Shown: positions 26,547-35,993, counted from the first letter of the stretch. The stretch: 60,692 nt of DNA from Alphaproteobacteria bacterium (GCA_028281325.1 JANQKC010000007.1:1-60692); one strand, 5' to 3'. Program-made: numbers and translations. The notes: generated by a model not told the origin, from the letters alone.

Positions 26547-26666
26547 GCGGCTCGAGTCCTTGTACCGAACACCGGAGTGCGAATAGCACCTCGCCTTAGC
26601 CGGTTTTGCGCTAGAGTGCCGCCCCTGTTCCCGCACGCTTATCCTCAGCAGAGCACCCGGAGTTCC

Positions 26667-27566
26667 ATGTCCGTCAGCACGTCCACCGCGCGCCCCGCCG
26701 CCCTGAGAGGCATCGGCCTGATGGTTGCCGGCTGCGCGTTTCTGATGATGAGCGATGCGGTCTCCAAATGGCTGAGTCAGACCTACCCGATCGGCCAGAT
26801 CATGAGCATGCGCAACGTCTTCGTCATGATCCCGATCCTCATCGTGGTCTGGCACAGGAACAGCTTCGCCGATCTGCGGGTCAAGAGTTGGGGCGGACAG
26901 ACGATGCGGGCAGGCTTCCATGTCGCGTCCGCCGCCTTCTTCGTGACCAGCATCACCTATCTGCCCTTGGCCGACGTGCACGCGATCGCCTTCGCGGGAC
27001 CGATCTTCATCGCGGCGATGGCGCCCTTCCTTCTGGGCGAGTCCGTCGGCTGGCGGCGCTGGACGGCGATCCTGTTCGGCTTTGTCGGTGTGCTTATCAT
27101 GTTGCGGCCGACCGGCGCGGGCATTCAGTGGATCGGCCTGATTCCGCTCGCGGCGGCGTTTTCGGCGGCATTGCGCGATGTCGCCACGCGCTGGCTCAGC
27201 AAGACCGATACGTCGATCTCGATCCTGTTCTTTTCTTCGGTCGCCGTCATCCTCGGCGGCATGACGACCATCCCCTGGGGGTGGGAACCCTTGACCTGGA
27301 CCGCGACCGGCCTGTTCGCGCTGAACGGACTGGTCAACGGCACGGCGCATTTCCTGATCATCGAATCCTACCGCCATGCGCAGGCCCCGGTCGTCGCGCC
27401 CTTCAAATACTCGATGCTGCTATGGGCCACGCTGTTCGGATTCCTGATCTGGGGCCATCTGCCGGACCGCTGGATCATCTTCGGCGCGCTGGCGGTGGTG
27501 GCAAGCGGGCTGTACATTCTGCACCGGGAACAACGGGCGGCCGCCGCCGCGGCCAAGACTTCCTAG
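26667..27566 (+). CDS. DMT-superfamily (EamA) transporter
   Basis: A 299-residue protein with about ten hydrophobic helices and two EamA repeats. The first contains DAVSKWLSQTYPIGQIMSMRN and PLADVHAIAFAGPIFIAAMAPFLLGE. The second contains HFLIIESYRHAQAPVVAPFKYSMLLWATLFGFLIWGHLPD. Drug/metabolite transporters of this type export amino acids, metabolites or sugars; the substrate cannot be given. The ATG at 26667 has CCCGGAG upstream and avoids an unlikely 30-residue N-terminal extension. Confidence 0.87.
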   Translation: MSVSTSTARPAALRGIGLMVAGCAFLMMSDAVSKWLSQTYPIGQIMSMRNVFVMIPILIVVWHRNSFADLRVKSWGGQTMRAGFHVASAAFFVTSITYLPLADVHAIAFAGPIFIAAMAPFLLGESVGWRRWTAILFGFVGVLIMLRPTGAGIQWIGLIPLAAAFSAALRDVATRWLSKTDTSISILFFSSVAVILGGMTTIPWGWEPLTWTATGLFALNGLVNGTAHFLIIESYRHAQAPVVAPFKYSMLLWATLFGFLIWGHLPDRWIIFGALAVVASGLYILHREQRAAAAAAKTS

Positions 27567-27623
27567 GCCGTCGAACTATGTTACTGTTTTTACGGGCCAG
27601 CTATAGAGGACCGGGTTCGCACC

Positions 27624-28415
27624 ATGATCGTAGAACAGATTTGGACGAATAACGCCTACCGCAACTTCAACTATCTCATCGCCTGCCCGGATACCGGCGA
27701 AGCGATGGCGATCGACCCGCTGGACCACGAGAAATGCCTGGCAACCGCCAAGGACAAGGGCTGGGAGATCACGCAGATCCTGAACACGCATCACCACGGC
27801 GACCATATCGGCGGCAACGGCCCGGTGGTCGACGCGACCGGCGCGAAAATCGTCGCCCATGCGGGCGCATCGGACAAAATCCCGAACATGGACCGCGGCC
27901 TCGGCGCGGGGGACGTCGTCAAGATCGGCAATTCGGTCGAGTTGGAGTGCCTCGACACGCCGGGCCACACGATGAGCCATATCTGCCTGATGTCGCGCAC
28001 CGATACGCCCGCGCTGTTCTGCGGCGACACCCTGTTCAACGCCGGCGCGGGCAACTGCCACAACGGCGGCCACCCGGCCGAACTGTACGACACCTTCGCA
28101 AACCAGCTCGCCAACCTACCGGACGAGACGCTGATCTATCCGGGGCACGACTACATCGCCAATAATCTGGAATTCACCCTAGACCGCGAACCGGACAACC
28201 CCCGCGCGGGATCGTTGCTGAAGGAGGTAGAGAATCAGGACACCAACAAACCGTTGGTGTCGACGATGGCGCTGGAGAAAGAGGTGAATACCTTCTTCCG
28301 CCTGCAGAACCCGTCCGTGATCAAAGCGTTGCAAGAAAAGTTCAGCGACCTGCCGGAAAACCCGGACGCCAAGACCGTCTTCCTGAAACTGCGCGAACTG
28401 CGCAACGACTGGTAG
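27624..28415 (+). CDS. gloB: Hydroxyacylglutathione hydrolase (glyoxalase II)
   Basis: A 263-residue metallo-beta-lactamase-fold enzyme with the binuclear site THHHGDH (residues 55-61). Downstream ligands lie in DTPGHTMSH and FCGDTLFNAGAGNC. The glyoxalase II C-terminal domain (about 170-263) has YPGHDYIANNLEF and ends FLKLRELRNDW. It hydrolyses S-lactoylglutathione to D-lactate and glutathione in methylglyoxal detoxification. It lies 15 bp upstream of the aminotransferase gene and may be co-transcribed with it. Confidence 0.92.
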   Translation: MIVEQIWTNNAYRNFNYLIACPDTGEAMAIDPLDHEKCLATAKDKGWEITQILNTHHHGDHIGGNGPVVDATGAKIVAHAGASDKIPNMDRGLGAGDVVKIGNSVELECLDTPGHTMSHICLMSRTDTPALFCGDTLFNAGAGNCHNGGHPAELYDTFANQLANLPDETLIYPGHDYIANNLEFTLDREPDNPRAGSLLKEVENQDTNKPLVSTMALEKEVNTFFRLQNPSVIKALQEKFSDLPENPDAKTVFLKLRELRNDW

Positions 28416-28430
28416 GGAGCATCAAGGACC

Positions 28431-29561
28431 GTGATTCCCAACCAACGCGATCAGTTCGACATCCCAGACGAGGTCGTCTATCTCAACTGTGCATCGCAGT
28501 CGCCGCTGCTGAACAGCGTTTGCCGGGCGGGGGAAGAAGGGGTGTTGCGCAAGGCGCACCCATGGATGGACTTCCGCACCGAAGCCGCCGACAACGCGGA
28601 ACTCACGCGCGGCCTGTTCGCTCAGTTGATCGGCGCCACCGCCGACGATATCGCCATCGTCCCGGCAACCAGCTACGGCATTTCGGTGGCGGCGCGGAAC
28701 CTGCCGTTGGCCGCCGGACAACGCGTGGTGGCGCTGGACAACCAGTTCCCGTCGAATTTCCACGCCTGGCGCGTATCGGCCGAAGACGCCGGCGCGGATT
28801 TCCATCAGGTCGCTCGCCCCGGCGACGGCGACTGGACATCCGCCGTTCTGACCGCAGTAGACGACAACACTTCAGTCGTTGCCTTGCCGCCGTGCCATTG
28901 GACCGACGGCAGCGCGCTCGACCTCGAAGCGATCGGCGAACGTTGCCGCAGCGTCGGCGCCGCCTTCGTGATCGACGCCACCCAGGCCGCCGGCGCAGCC
29001 CCCATCGACGTAAAAAGGTTGCAGCCGGATTTCCTCGTCTCCTCGGCCTACAAGTGGCTGCTGTGCCCCTACACGCTCGGCTTTCTGTATGCAGCGCCGC
29101 ACCGGCAATCGGGCCGGCCCATCGAGTTCCATGAATGGGCGGTCTCGGGAATGGAGAACCGCTCGCCCGACCGTTTGCCCGGCTCGGCGGCGGACGGCGC
29201 GCGCCGTTATGACATGGGCGAACGCAACAATCCGATCAACCTGATGATGGCCGCCACCGCCTTGCAGCAGCTGATCGCATGGAAACCCGCCGAAATCGCC
29301 GAAACGATCAAGCCGCTGACCGACCGGGTCGCCGCCGCGGCGCGCGACCGGGGCTACGCGGTGCCGCCGGACGCCCACCGCGTGGCGCATTACATCGGCA
29401 TGCGGATGCCGAACGGCCTGCCCGACCGCGCGGACGAACGGCTGGCCGAAAAGAACATCCATATCAGCCTGCGCGGCGACTCCCTGCGCGTCAGCCCGCA
29501 TATCTTCAACACCGCCGAGGATATCGACCGGCTCTTCGCCGAATTGGACCGGATCGTCTGA
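28431..29561 (+). CDS. Class V aminotransferase family PLP enzyme
   Basis: A 376-residue fold-type I PLP enzyme. Visible features are VVYLNCASQSPLL at the N-terminus, the cofactor pair in VIDATQAAGA (Asp182, Gln185) and the lysine in VSSAYKWLLCPYTLGF (Lys208). Similar proteins include kynureninase-like and isopenicillin-N-epimerase-like enzymes; the substrate is not clear. The start is a GTG, with GGGAG 11 bases upstream. It lies between gloB and a beta-hydroxyacid dehydrogenase. It shares family but little close similarity with the protein encoded at 16437. Confidence 0.84.
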   Translation: MIPNQRDQFDIPDEVVYLNCASQSPLLNSVCRAGEEGVLRKAHPWMDFRTEAADNAELTRGLFAQLIGATADDIAIVPATSYGISVAARNLPLAAGQRVVALDNQFPSNFHAWRVSAEDAGADFHQVARPGDGDWTSAVLTAVDDNTSVVALPPCHWTDGSALDLEAIGERCRSVGAAFVIDATQAAGAAPIDVKRLQPDFLVSSAYKWLLCPYTLGFLYAAPHRQSGRPIEFHEWAVSGMENRSPDRLPGSAADGARRYDMGERNNPINLMMAATALQQLIAWKPAEIAETIKPLTDRVAAAARDRGYAVPPDAHRVAHYIGMRMPNGLPDRADERLAEKNIHISLRGDSLRVSPHIFNTAEDIDRLFAELDRIV

Positions 29562-29624
29562 GCCGATCTATCCTGGCGCGCAACCGCTTCGACCACACAA
29601 AACCGAACGACGAGGAGAACCGCG

Positions 29625-30518
29625 ATGCGCATCGGGTATATCGGACTGGGAAACATGGGCGGCCCGCTCGCCGGGCGGCTGGTGCAGCGGCATCCGATGC
29701 ATGTCTACGACCTGAACGCCGATGCGGTCGCCACATTCGTCGACCGGGGCGCGACCGCCGCCGAGAATCCCGCTGATCTCGCCGCACAGTGCGACGTCGT
29801 GTTCACCTGCCTGCCCAAATCGGATCATGTCCACGCGGTGATCTTCGGCGAGAACGGGTTGCTGGAAACCCTCAAGCCCGGCAGCCTGATCGCCGATATG
29901 ACGACCGGCGACCCGGCCCGGACCCGCGCCATGGCGGCCGAGTTGAAGGACCGGCGGATCGACCTGATCGACGCACCGGTCAGCGGCGGGCCGCGCGGCG
30001 CGAACGAAGGCACCATCGCCATCATGGTCGGCGCGCCGCAACCGCTGTTCGACAAGGTCCGGCCGTTCCTGGAGTCGATCAGTCCGAACATCTTCCACGC
30101 CGGCGATGTCGGCGCGGCGCATGCGGTGAAGGCCGGCAACAACCTGCTCAACCTGGCGTGCCGGCTGATGACCTTCGAGGTCGTGTCGCTGTTGGTCAAG
30201 AACGGCGTCGCGCCGGAAGACGCGGTGGCGATCATCCAGAAGAGTTCCGGCCGGAACTACACCACCGAGATCACGTTGCCGGACAACATCCTGTCCGGCA
30301 CGATGCACCAAGGCTTCCTGCTGGAGTTGATGCGGAAAGACATCAGCATCGCGCTCGACCTCGCCCGCGACAGCGACGTGCCGATGCCGCTGGGCACGCT
30401 CGCGCGGGAACAATTGCTCGCCGCGATCAACGAGCAGGGCGGCGACGCGGACATGAGCGCGCTGGCCCTCACCTACGAACGCGTCACCGGCGCCCGGATC
30501 CGGCCCGGCGACGATTGA
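29625..30518 (+). CDS. NAD(P)-dependent beta-hydroxyacid dehydrogenase (3-hydroxyisobutyrate dehydrogenase-like)
   Basis: A 297-residue beta-hydroxyacid dehydrogenase. The Rossmann motif GYIGLGNMGGPLAGRL opens the protein. The substrate-binding block DAPVSGGPRGANEGTIAIMVG lies at 117-136. The catalytic lysine is Lys169 in HAVKAGNNLL. Relatives act on 3-hydroxyisobutyrate, tartronate semialdehyde or similar acids. A clear GAGGAG precedes the ATG. It is followed 68 bp later by an acyl-CoA carboxylase subunit gene in the same direction, which could place it in branched-chain or C3 acid metabolism. Confidence 0.88.
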   Translation: MRIGYIGLGNMGGPLAGRLVQRHPMHVYDLNADAVATFVDRGATAAENPADLAAQCDVVFTCLPKSDHVHAVIFGENGLLETLKPGSLIADMTTGDPARTRAMAAELKDRRIDLIDAPVSGGPRGANEGTIAIMVGAPQPLFDKVRPFLESISPNIFHAGDVGAAHAVKAGNNLLNLACRLMTFEVVSLLVKNGVAPEDAVAIIQKSSGRNYTTEITLPDNILSGTMHQGFLLELMRKDISIALDLARDSDVPMPLGTLAREQLLAAINEQGGDADMSALALTYERVTGARIRPGDD

Positions 30519-30586
30519 GGCCGGTTCGACGCGGCGATACCGCCCCGCTATTCTTTCGGAAAAGCATAAACATAAGGACGGATACC

Positions 30587-32119
30587 GTGGCCTTCGAAGA
30601 CAAGATCAAGGAACACGAAGAACGCACCGAACGCGCAACGGCCATGGGGGGCCCCGACAAGCTGGAGCGCCGGCGCAGCAACGGATTGCTGAACGCGCGC
30701 GAGCGGGTCGACTACCTGTATGACGCCGGCACCTTCCGGGAGTCGGGCCTCTATGGCGTCTCCTACATTCCGGAGATGCGCGACCAGACGCCCACCGACG
30801 GCAAGGTGACCGGGTTCGGCGACGTGGCGGGCCGCAAGGTCGGGGTCGTCGCCTACGATTTCACGGTGAAGGGATCGTCGAGCAGCTACACCAACAACCG
30901 CAAGATGTCGCATATCAAGGAGATGGGCACGAAACGCGGCTTCCCCGTCGTGTTCATGACCGAATCCACCGGCGTCCGCATGCCGGACGTGATGGGCGAA
31001 GGCATGGGCTTCACCGACGAGGGCCGCCGTTTCCTGCGCACCCGGACGGCACCATGGGTCTGCGCCCAGCTCGGCCCGTGTTTCGGGTCGGCCGCATGGC
31101 ACGCCGTCTGTTCCGATTTCAACGTGATGCGCAAGGGCGCGGTCATGGCGGTGTCCAGCCCGCGCATGGTGTCGCGCGCGGTCGGCCAGGAAATCACCGG
31201 CGAGGACCTCGGCGGCTGGCGAATCCATGCGGACCATACCGGGTTCGCCGATGTGGTGGTCGACACCGACGAGGAAGCGATCGACACAATCAAGAAATTC
31301 CTCGGCTACATGCCGAGCCACCAGAACGAAGCGCCGCCGGTCATGCCCGTCCCCGACGGGTCGGACGACGCCTGCAAGTCCATCCTGGACCTGTTCCCGG
31401 AGTCGGCGGCGAAGGTCTATGACGTACGCAAGATCATCCAGGCCTTCGTGGACACGGACAGCTTCTTCGAGATCAAGGCGCGGTTCGGGCGCAGCATGTG
31501 CACCGCCCTCGCCCGCATCGACGGCAAGAGCGTCGGCTTCATCGCCAACAACCCGCAGTTCAAGGGCGGCGCCATGGATGCGCAGGCCTGCACCAAGGCG
31601 ACGAGCTTCCTCGTGCTGTGCGACTCCTACAACATCCCGATCGTCTTCCTGCAGGACCAGCCGGGCTTCCTGATCGGCCCGGAAGCCGAGAAACAGGGCA
31701 TCATCGGCAAGATCATCAACTGGATGAACGCGATGCTGCAGACGACGGTACCCAAGGTCACGATCATCATGCGCAAGAGCTACGGACGCGGCTTCATCAA
31801 CATGGGGGCTGCGAACACGGTCGAAGAAATCGCCGCCTGGTGGAGCGCGGAGGTCAGCTTCATGGATCCGCGCTCGGCGGTCGCCGTGGTGCACGGGATC
31901 GAGGAAGAGGACGATCCCGAACGGTACCAGGAATTGCTGAAAGAGATGGCGCGCGACGGCGGCGCCTATGACCTTGCCGCGGTGTATGGCGTCAAAGAGG
32001 TCCTGGACCCGCGGGAAACCCGGGCCTATCTCATCGACATGCTGGACATCCATCGGTCCCGTCTCAGCAACGGGATCGGGGAACATAAGCTGGAGGCGTG
32101 GCCGACCAGTTACGTATAG
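30587..32119 (+). CDS. Acyl-CoA carboxylase beta (carboxyltransferase) subunit
   Basis: A 510-residue carboxyltransferase of the propionyl-/methylcrotonyl-CoA carboxylase beta type. Landmarks are the N-terminal NGLLNARERVDYLYDAGTF, GFTDEGRRF, ADVVVDTDEEAIDTIKKFLGYMPSH at the domain junction, IPIVFLQDQPGFLIGPEAEKQGII in the biotin site, and MRKSYGRGFINMG. It starts at a GTG with AAGGACGG upstream. The long upstream continuation of this frame through the preceding gene is not coding. No biotin-carboxylase subunit gene is adjacent, so the partner must be elsewhere. Confidence 0.9.
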   Translation: MAFEDKIKEHEERTERATAMGGPDKLERRRSNGLLNARERVDYLYDAGTFRESGLYGVSYIPEMRDQTPTDGKVTGFGDVAGRKVGVVAYDFTVKGSSSSYTNNRKMSHIKEMGTKRGFPVVFMTESTGVRMPDVMGEGMGFTDEGRRFLRTRTAPWVCAQLGPCFGSAAWHAVCSDFNVMRKGAVMAVSSPRMVSRAVGQEITGEDLGGWRIHADHTGFADVVVDTDEEAIDTIKKFLGYMPSHQNEAPPVMPVPDGSDDACKSILDLFPESAAKVYDVRKIIQAFVDTDSFFEIKARFGRSMCTALARIDGKSVGFIANNPQFKGGAMDAQACTKATSFLVLCDSYNIPIVFLQDQPGFLIGPEAEKQGIIGKIINWMNAMLQTTVPKVTIIMRKSYGRGFINMGAANTVEEIAAWWSAEVSFMDPRSAVAVVHGIEEEDDPERYQELLKEMARDGGAYDLAAVYGVKEVLDPRETRAYLIDMLDIHRSRLSNGIGEHKLEAWPTSYV

Positions 32120-32160
32120 AGTGCGCGGCACGCCGATTAACCTCTTGCGGAGTCCCGGGC

Positions 32161-32511
32161 ATGATGCAGCCTGCAATCGCCAACCTGCTGACAGACCTGC
32201 CCCGCCGTCTTCCCAACGAGCGCTTCGACACGCTGCTCCAATCCGGCGAGATCAAACTCGAACGGATCGTCTCCACGGGACACCGAAGCCCGCCGGGCGA
32301 CTGGTACGACCAGCCGCTTGCCGAGTGGGTCCTGGTGGTCAAAGGGCGTGCAGGGCTCCGGTTCGAAGGCGAGCCGGACACACGCATTCTTGAGCCTGGC
32401 GACCATCTGTTGATCCCACCGCATGCCCGCCATCGCGTAGAATGGACGAGCGAAGACGAGCCCACGGTTTGGCTCGCCCTTCATCTGCCTTGGGACCCAC
32501 CGGAGCGCTAG
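32161..32511 (+). CDS. Small cupin-domain protein
   Basis: A 116-residue single-domain cupin. The two cupin motifs are seen as PPGDWYDQPLAEWVLVVKGRAGLRFEG and LEPGDHLLIPPHARHRVEWTSEDEPTVWLALHL. The His of HARHRVEW and the acidic residue of the first motif could bind a metal. It probably acts as a small metal enzyme or sensor, but its function is unknown. It is followed by the peptide-type binding-protein gene after 5 bp and is probably co-transcribed with it. Confidence 0.8.
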   Translation: MMQPAIANLLTDLPRRLPNERFDTLLQSGEIKLERIVSTGHRSPPGDWYDQPLAEWVLVVKGRAGLRFEGEPDTRILEPGDHLLIPPHARHRVEWTSEDEPTVWLALHLPWDPPER

Positions 32512-32516
32512 ACCGA

Positions 32517-34199
32517 ATGACTGCCGCGTTACGACCTCTCCGCCGCCTGGCCGGTGTGGCTCTGTGCCTTGCCGCCATCGGCGGACTCCCAGTCCTGCCC
32601 GCGCAGGCAAAGGATCAGCTTGTCATCGGCATCAGCCAGTTCCCCGACAACTTCAATCCCAAGATCAATTCGATGGCCGTCAAGTCGTATATCCTGGCCA
32701 TGGCGCACCGGCCGCTCACCACCTTCGACGCGGATTGGAAATTGGTCTGCATGCTGTGCACCGAACTGCCGAGCAAGGCGAAAGGCACGGCGCGATTCGA
32801 GAAGACCAAGGACGGCAAGGACGGTGTGGCCGTGACCTACACGCTGCGCCCGGACGCGCGTTGGGGCGACGGGACGCCGGTCACCACCAAGGACGTGGTG
32901 CTGAGCTGGCAGATCGGCAGACATAAGAAGAGCGGCGTAAGCAACGCAGAATTCTACCGCCGGATCGACCGCATCGACGTGAAAGACGACCACACCTTCA
33001 CGCTGCACAAGAACAAGCGGACCTGCAATTACGCCAACGCCAACGATTTCCATATCCTCCCCGCGCACCTGGAAGAACCGAAGTTCGAGAACCCGAACAC
33101 GTACAACAGGCGCAGCGCTTACGAATCCGACACGACCAATCCAGGGCTTTGGTTCGGCCCATATCGAATCGCCAAGGTCGAAGCCGGCTCGCATGTCGTG
33201 CTGGAACGCAATCCGACCTGGTGGGGGGCCAAACCGGCGTTCGACCGGATCATCGTCAAGGCAATCGAAAACACCTCGGCGATGACCGCCAATCTACTCG
33301 CCGGCGGCATCGACTATATCGCCGGCGAAGTCGGCATGACGCTCGATCAAGCCATGGCGCTGGAGGGACGCCATGGCGACCGGTTCAACTTCGTCTTCAA
33401 GCCGAGCTTGGTCTACGAGCATATCGACGTGAACCTCGACAATCCGATCCTCGCCGACCGACGTGTCCGACGCGCCCTGCTTTACGCCATCGACCGCGAG
33501 GCGATCAGCACGCAACTCTTCGCGGGATACCAGCCCGTCGCCACCAGTTCGATCAATCCGCTCGACCGTGTCTACAGCGCGAACACGAAACGCTACCCGC
33601 TGGACCGGGAGAAAGCGGCGGCATTGCTGGAAGCGGCCGGTTGGCGGCTGCGCGACAACGGCATCCGTTACAACGACAAGGGCGAGCGGCTGCAACTCAA
33701 GATCATGACGACGGCCGGCAACAAGACGCGCGAACTCGTCCAGCAGGTGTTGCAGAGCAATTGGCGGCAAGTCGGCATCGACATGCGAATCCGGAACGAA
33801 CCCGCCCGCGTCTTCTTCGGCGATACGGTGCGCCGCCGGAAATTCTCCGGGCTCGTCATGTATGCCTGGCTGTCGTCGCCGCAGAACGTGCCACGCAACC
33901 AGCTTCATTCGGAAGAAATACCGAGCGAAGAAGGCGGCTGGTCGGGGCAGAATTACCCGGGCCTGCGCAGCCCGGCCTTCGACGCCGTTCTCAACGGTCT
34001 CGAAACCCAGTGCGACCCGGAAGAAAACATGCGGTTGTGGCACAGGCTGCAGAAACTCTACATGGAAGAACTGCCGGCGCTGCCGCTCTATTTTCGCGCC
34101 CAGCCCCACATCATGCCGACATGGCTGAAAGGGGTGCGCCCGACCGGCCATCAGTATCCGGCGAGCCTGTGGGTCGAGGAATGGTACGCGGAGAAATGA
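32517..34199 (+). CDS. ABC transporter substrate-binding protein, family 5 (peptide/opine type), orphan
   Basis: A 560-residue periplasmic binding protein. The first 31 residues form a Sec signal peptide ending LPVLPAQA. The SBP_bac_5 fold is recognised from YTLRPDARWGDGTPVTTKDVVLSWQ, NPGLWFGPYRIAKVEAGSHVVLERNPTWWG and RRVRRALLYAIDREAIS, with a C-terminal block LPLYFRAQPHIMPTWLKGVRPTG. The domain order and length are normal. No permease or ATPase gene lies beside it, so it may use a transporter elsewhere; the Dpp-like set at 53.4-59.2 kb has its own binding protein. Confidence 0.88.
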   Translation: MTAALRPLRRLAGVALCLAAIGGLPVLPAQAKDQLVIGISQFPDNFNPKINSMAVKSYILAMAHRPLTTFDADWKLVCMLCTELPSKAKGTARFEKTKDGKDGVAVTYTLRPDARWGDGTPVTTKDVVLSWQIGRHKKSGVSNAEFYRRIDRIDVKDDHTFTLHKNKRTCNYANANDFHILPAHLEEPKFENPNTYNRRSAYESDTTNPGLWFGPYRIAKVEAGSHVVLERNPTWWGAKPAFDRIIVKAIENTSAMTANLLAGGIDYIAGEVGMTLDQAMALEGRHGDRFNFVFKPSLVYEHIDVNLDNPILADRRVRRALLYAIDREAISTQLFAGYQPVATSSINPLDRVYSANTKRYPLDREKAAALLEAAGWRLRDNGIRYNDKGERLQLKIMTTAGNKTRELVQQVLQSNWRQVGIDMRIRNEPARVFFGDTVRRRKFSGLVMYAWLSSPQNVPRNQLHSEEIPSEEGGWSGQNYPGLRSPAFDAVLNGLETQCDPEENMRLWHRLQKLYMEELPALPLYFRAQPHIMPTWLKGVRPTGHQYPASLWVEEWYAEK

Positions 34200-34223
34200 G
34201 GCCGGCGCCGTAAACTCGGCGGG

Positions 34224-34886
34224 TCATTCGGGCGGTTCGGGCGGCTTTTTGGTTTGATATTGCGGCGCCGCCAAGCCCATGGAGACGTAAATCTGCGTCA
34301 GCGCCTCGACGCCGAAGTCGGCCGGTTCGATCCAATCCGTCGGGACGAAGATCAAACCGCCGCCGAACGGAATCGGCGCCGTCGGAATCAGAATACCGCA
34401 ATAGGGCTTGTCCTTGAGACGGACAAGTTCGGATGTGGGCATCAGGGCGAGCACGGCGGCGCCGGCCTCGCCGCCGAAAAAACACCACACGGGACTCATG
34501 GCCTTCAGATCGACCTCTTCCCGTCGCTCCAACAGGCCGATGAAGCGATTGGAGAGGCTGTACATGCTGCCGATCAGCGGGACACGCCCGACCGTGTTGT
34601 CGAGGAAGCCGGTCAACCGGCCACGCAAGGTCGACATGACGACCAAACCGACCACATAGAAGACCAGCAGCAAGGCGACGACGCCGACGCCATAGGCGAT
34701 CGTCTCGTCGCGCATGATGGTCACGCCGAGCGTGGAGAGGAACTGGCCAAAAACGCTGCCGGGGCCCAGATAGCTCCGGATGAACCCGGCCAACCAGACG
34801 ACGACGACCGCCGTCAGCAGGATGGGTAGAACGGCGAGGAAACCCGCCGTAATCGTTTGCGCGAATGACCGCAAAATTCTGTACAT
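34224..34886 (-). CDS. DUF502 membrane protein
   Basis: A 220-residue DUF502 protein. It has two N-terminal membrane helices (about 10-35 and 65-90), then the family blocks RVPLIGSMYSLSNRFIGLLER and GGGLIFVPTDWIEPADFGVEALTQIYVSMGL. The end is proline-rich (KKPPEPPE). DUF502 proteins resemble plant COV-type membrane proteins, but their bacterial role is unknown. The ATG at 34886 has GAAGG 8 bases upstream; further upstream ATGs (34901, 34988) would add an unlikely charged extension. Confidence 0.85.
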   Translation of the reverse strand: MYRILRSFAQTITAGFLAVLPILLTAVVVVWLAGFIRSYLGPGSVFGQFLSTLGVTIMRDETIAYGVGVVALLLVFYVVGLVVMSTLRGRLTGFLDNTVGRVPLIGSMYSLSNRFIGLLERREEVDLKAMSPVWCFFGGEAGAAVLALMPTSELVRLKDKPYCGILIPTAPIPFGGGLIFVPTDWIEPADFGVEALTQIYVSMGLAAPQYQTKKPPEPPE

Positions 34887-35024
34887 CAATCGACCTTCCA
34901 TCAAACGCGCGCGAGCGGCGCACTCCTCATATAGCGCGGGCGACCTTACGGCGAAATATAGGGTTGGTCCCGTCCTTTCGCGAGGCAAGGAGTCATACCC
35001 ATGATCGCCGCGACCGCCCGGCGA

Positions 35025-35945
35025 TCAGCCAACACGCTTTCGGGGTTTCGTCAGCGTTCCGGTCCTGCGGGCTATATCGAGGAAATGGGCGACCGCGGGC
35101 GACGCATCATCCCGCCGCCAGGCGACGCCGAATTCGACATGGCGGGGCGAAGACCGCATCCTGAGATTTCGGAAAACCACGCCCGGCGGATTGAAATGGC
35201 GCAGCGACGCGGCGCCCACCGCGACGCCGATCCCCGCCGCGACCAAGCTCACCATCGTGTGAAGGTGTTGCACCTCTTCAACCACGTTGGGCGCGAACCC
35301 CGCTTCCGCGAAGGCGGAGGAGACGTGCGCATGAAGGCCCGTCCCCCAGCGCGGCGGAATGAAGACAAAGGGCTCTTCCCGCAAATCGGCGATGCCGATG
35401 TCCTCTCGCCGCGCCAGACGGTGGTCTTCCGGCACCGCGACGATCAACGGCTCCTTGTGGAACACCTGCTGCGCCATCCCTTTGACGGACGCCATCGGCG
35501 CGAGGAAAAGCGCCACGTCGATTTCCTTCAGGCGCAACGCTTCGGGCTGTTCCGGTGTGGTGACTTCGGTAAATCGCAGGCCTACCTCGGGATGCCGGTC
35601 CCGGAAGGTCCGCAGAACACGCGGCAGCACATCGTAGGTCGCCGTCGGGAAGAATCCGACCGTGATCTGACCGCTCAGGCCCGTCGCGACCGCTTGCGCC
35701 TCGGCAACGCTGTCGTCCAGCTGGGATAGGAGAAGTTCGGCACGACCGACGAAGACTTCCCCGGCCCGGGTCAACTCGACGCGATGCCGGTCGCGCAAGA
35801 ACAGCGGCGTGCCGATTTCCTCTTCCAGTTTACGGATGGCGTCGCTCAAGGGCGGTTGCGAGATATGCAGCTGCGCCGCCGCGCGGCGGAAGCTGCGTTC
35901 GCGCGCGACGGCGATGAACCGCTCGAGTTGACGGATGTCCGGCAC
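35025..35945 (-). CDS. LysR-family transcriptional regulator
   Basis: A 306-residue LysR-type regulator. The N-terminal helix-turn-helix is PDIRQLERFIAVARERSFRRAAAQLHISQPPLSDAIRKLEEEIGTPLF (start and end of the motif at residues 2-50). The effector-binding domain covers about 90-300 (ITVGFFPTATYDVLPRVLRTFRDRHPEVGL). The start is GTG with AGGAGG 6 bases upstream. It is divergent from the TauD-TauD-PrpD operon, and a LysR-type palindrome lies in the gap, so it most likely controls that operon in response to the substrate and represses itself. Confidence 0.9.
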   Translation of the reverse strand: MPDIRQLERFIAVARERSFRRAAAQLHISQPPLSDAIRKLEEEIGTPLFLRDRHRVELTRAGEVFVGRAELLLSQLDDSVAEAQAVATGLSGQITVGFFPTATYDVLPRVLRTFRDRHPEVGLRFTEVTTPEQPEALRLKEIDVALFLAPMASVKGMAQQVFHKEPLIVAVPEDHRLARREDIGIADLREEPFVFIPPRWGTGLHAHVSSAFAEAGFAPNVVEEVQHLHTMVSLVAAGIGVAVGAASLRHFNPPGVVFRNLRMRSSPRHVEFGVAWRRDDASPAVAHFLDIARRTGTLTKPRKRVG

Positions 35946-35972
35946 AAGCGCCTCCTGTCCACGCTTTCCTTA

Positions 35973-35993
35973 GTGATAGGGATTTCATATCAC
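35973..35993. promoter_or_regulatory. LysR-type operator palindrome
   Basis: GTGATA at 35973-35978 and TATCAC at 35988-35993 are perfect complements separated by 9 bases, the T-N11-A form typical of LysR sites. It lies 27 bp upstream of the lysR start and 110 bp before the first dioxygenase gene. Further half-sites (TTATCA at 35995-36000 and TATCAC at 36020-36025) may be the activation site. Confidence 0.6.

Noticed and set aside
29789..30586. Upstream 266-codon extension of the acyl-CoA carboxylase frame
   Set aside because: It lies within the beta-hydroxyacid dehydrogenase gene in another frame, is Arg-rich without family features, and the GTG at 30587 has a good ribosome site.
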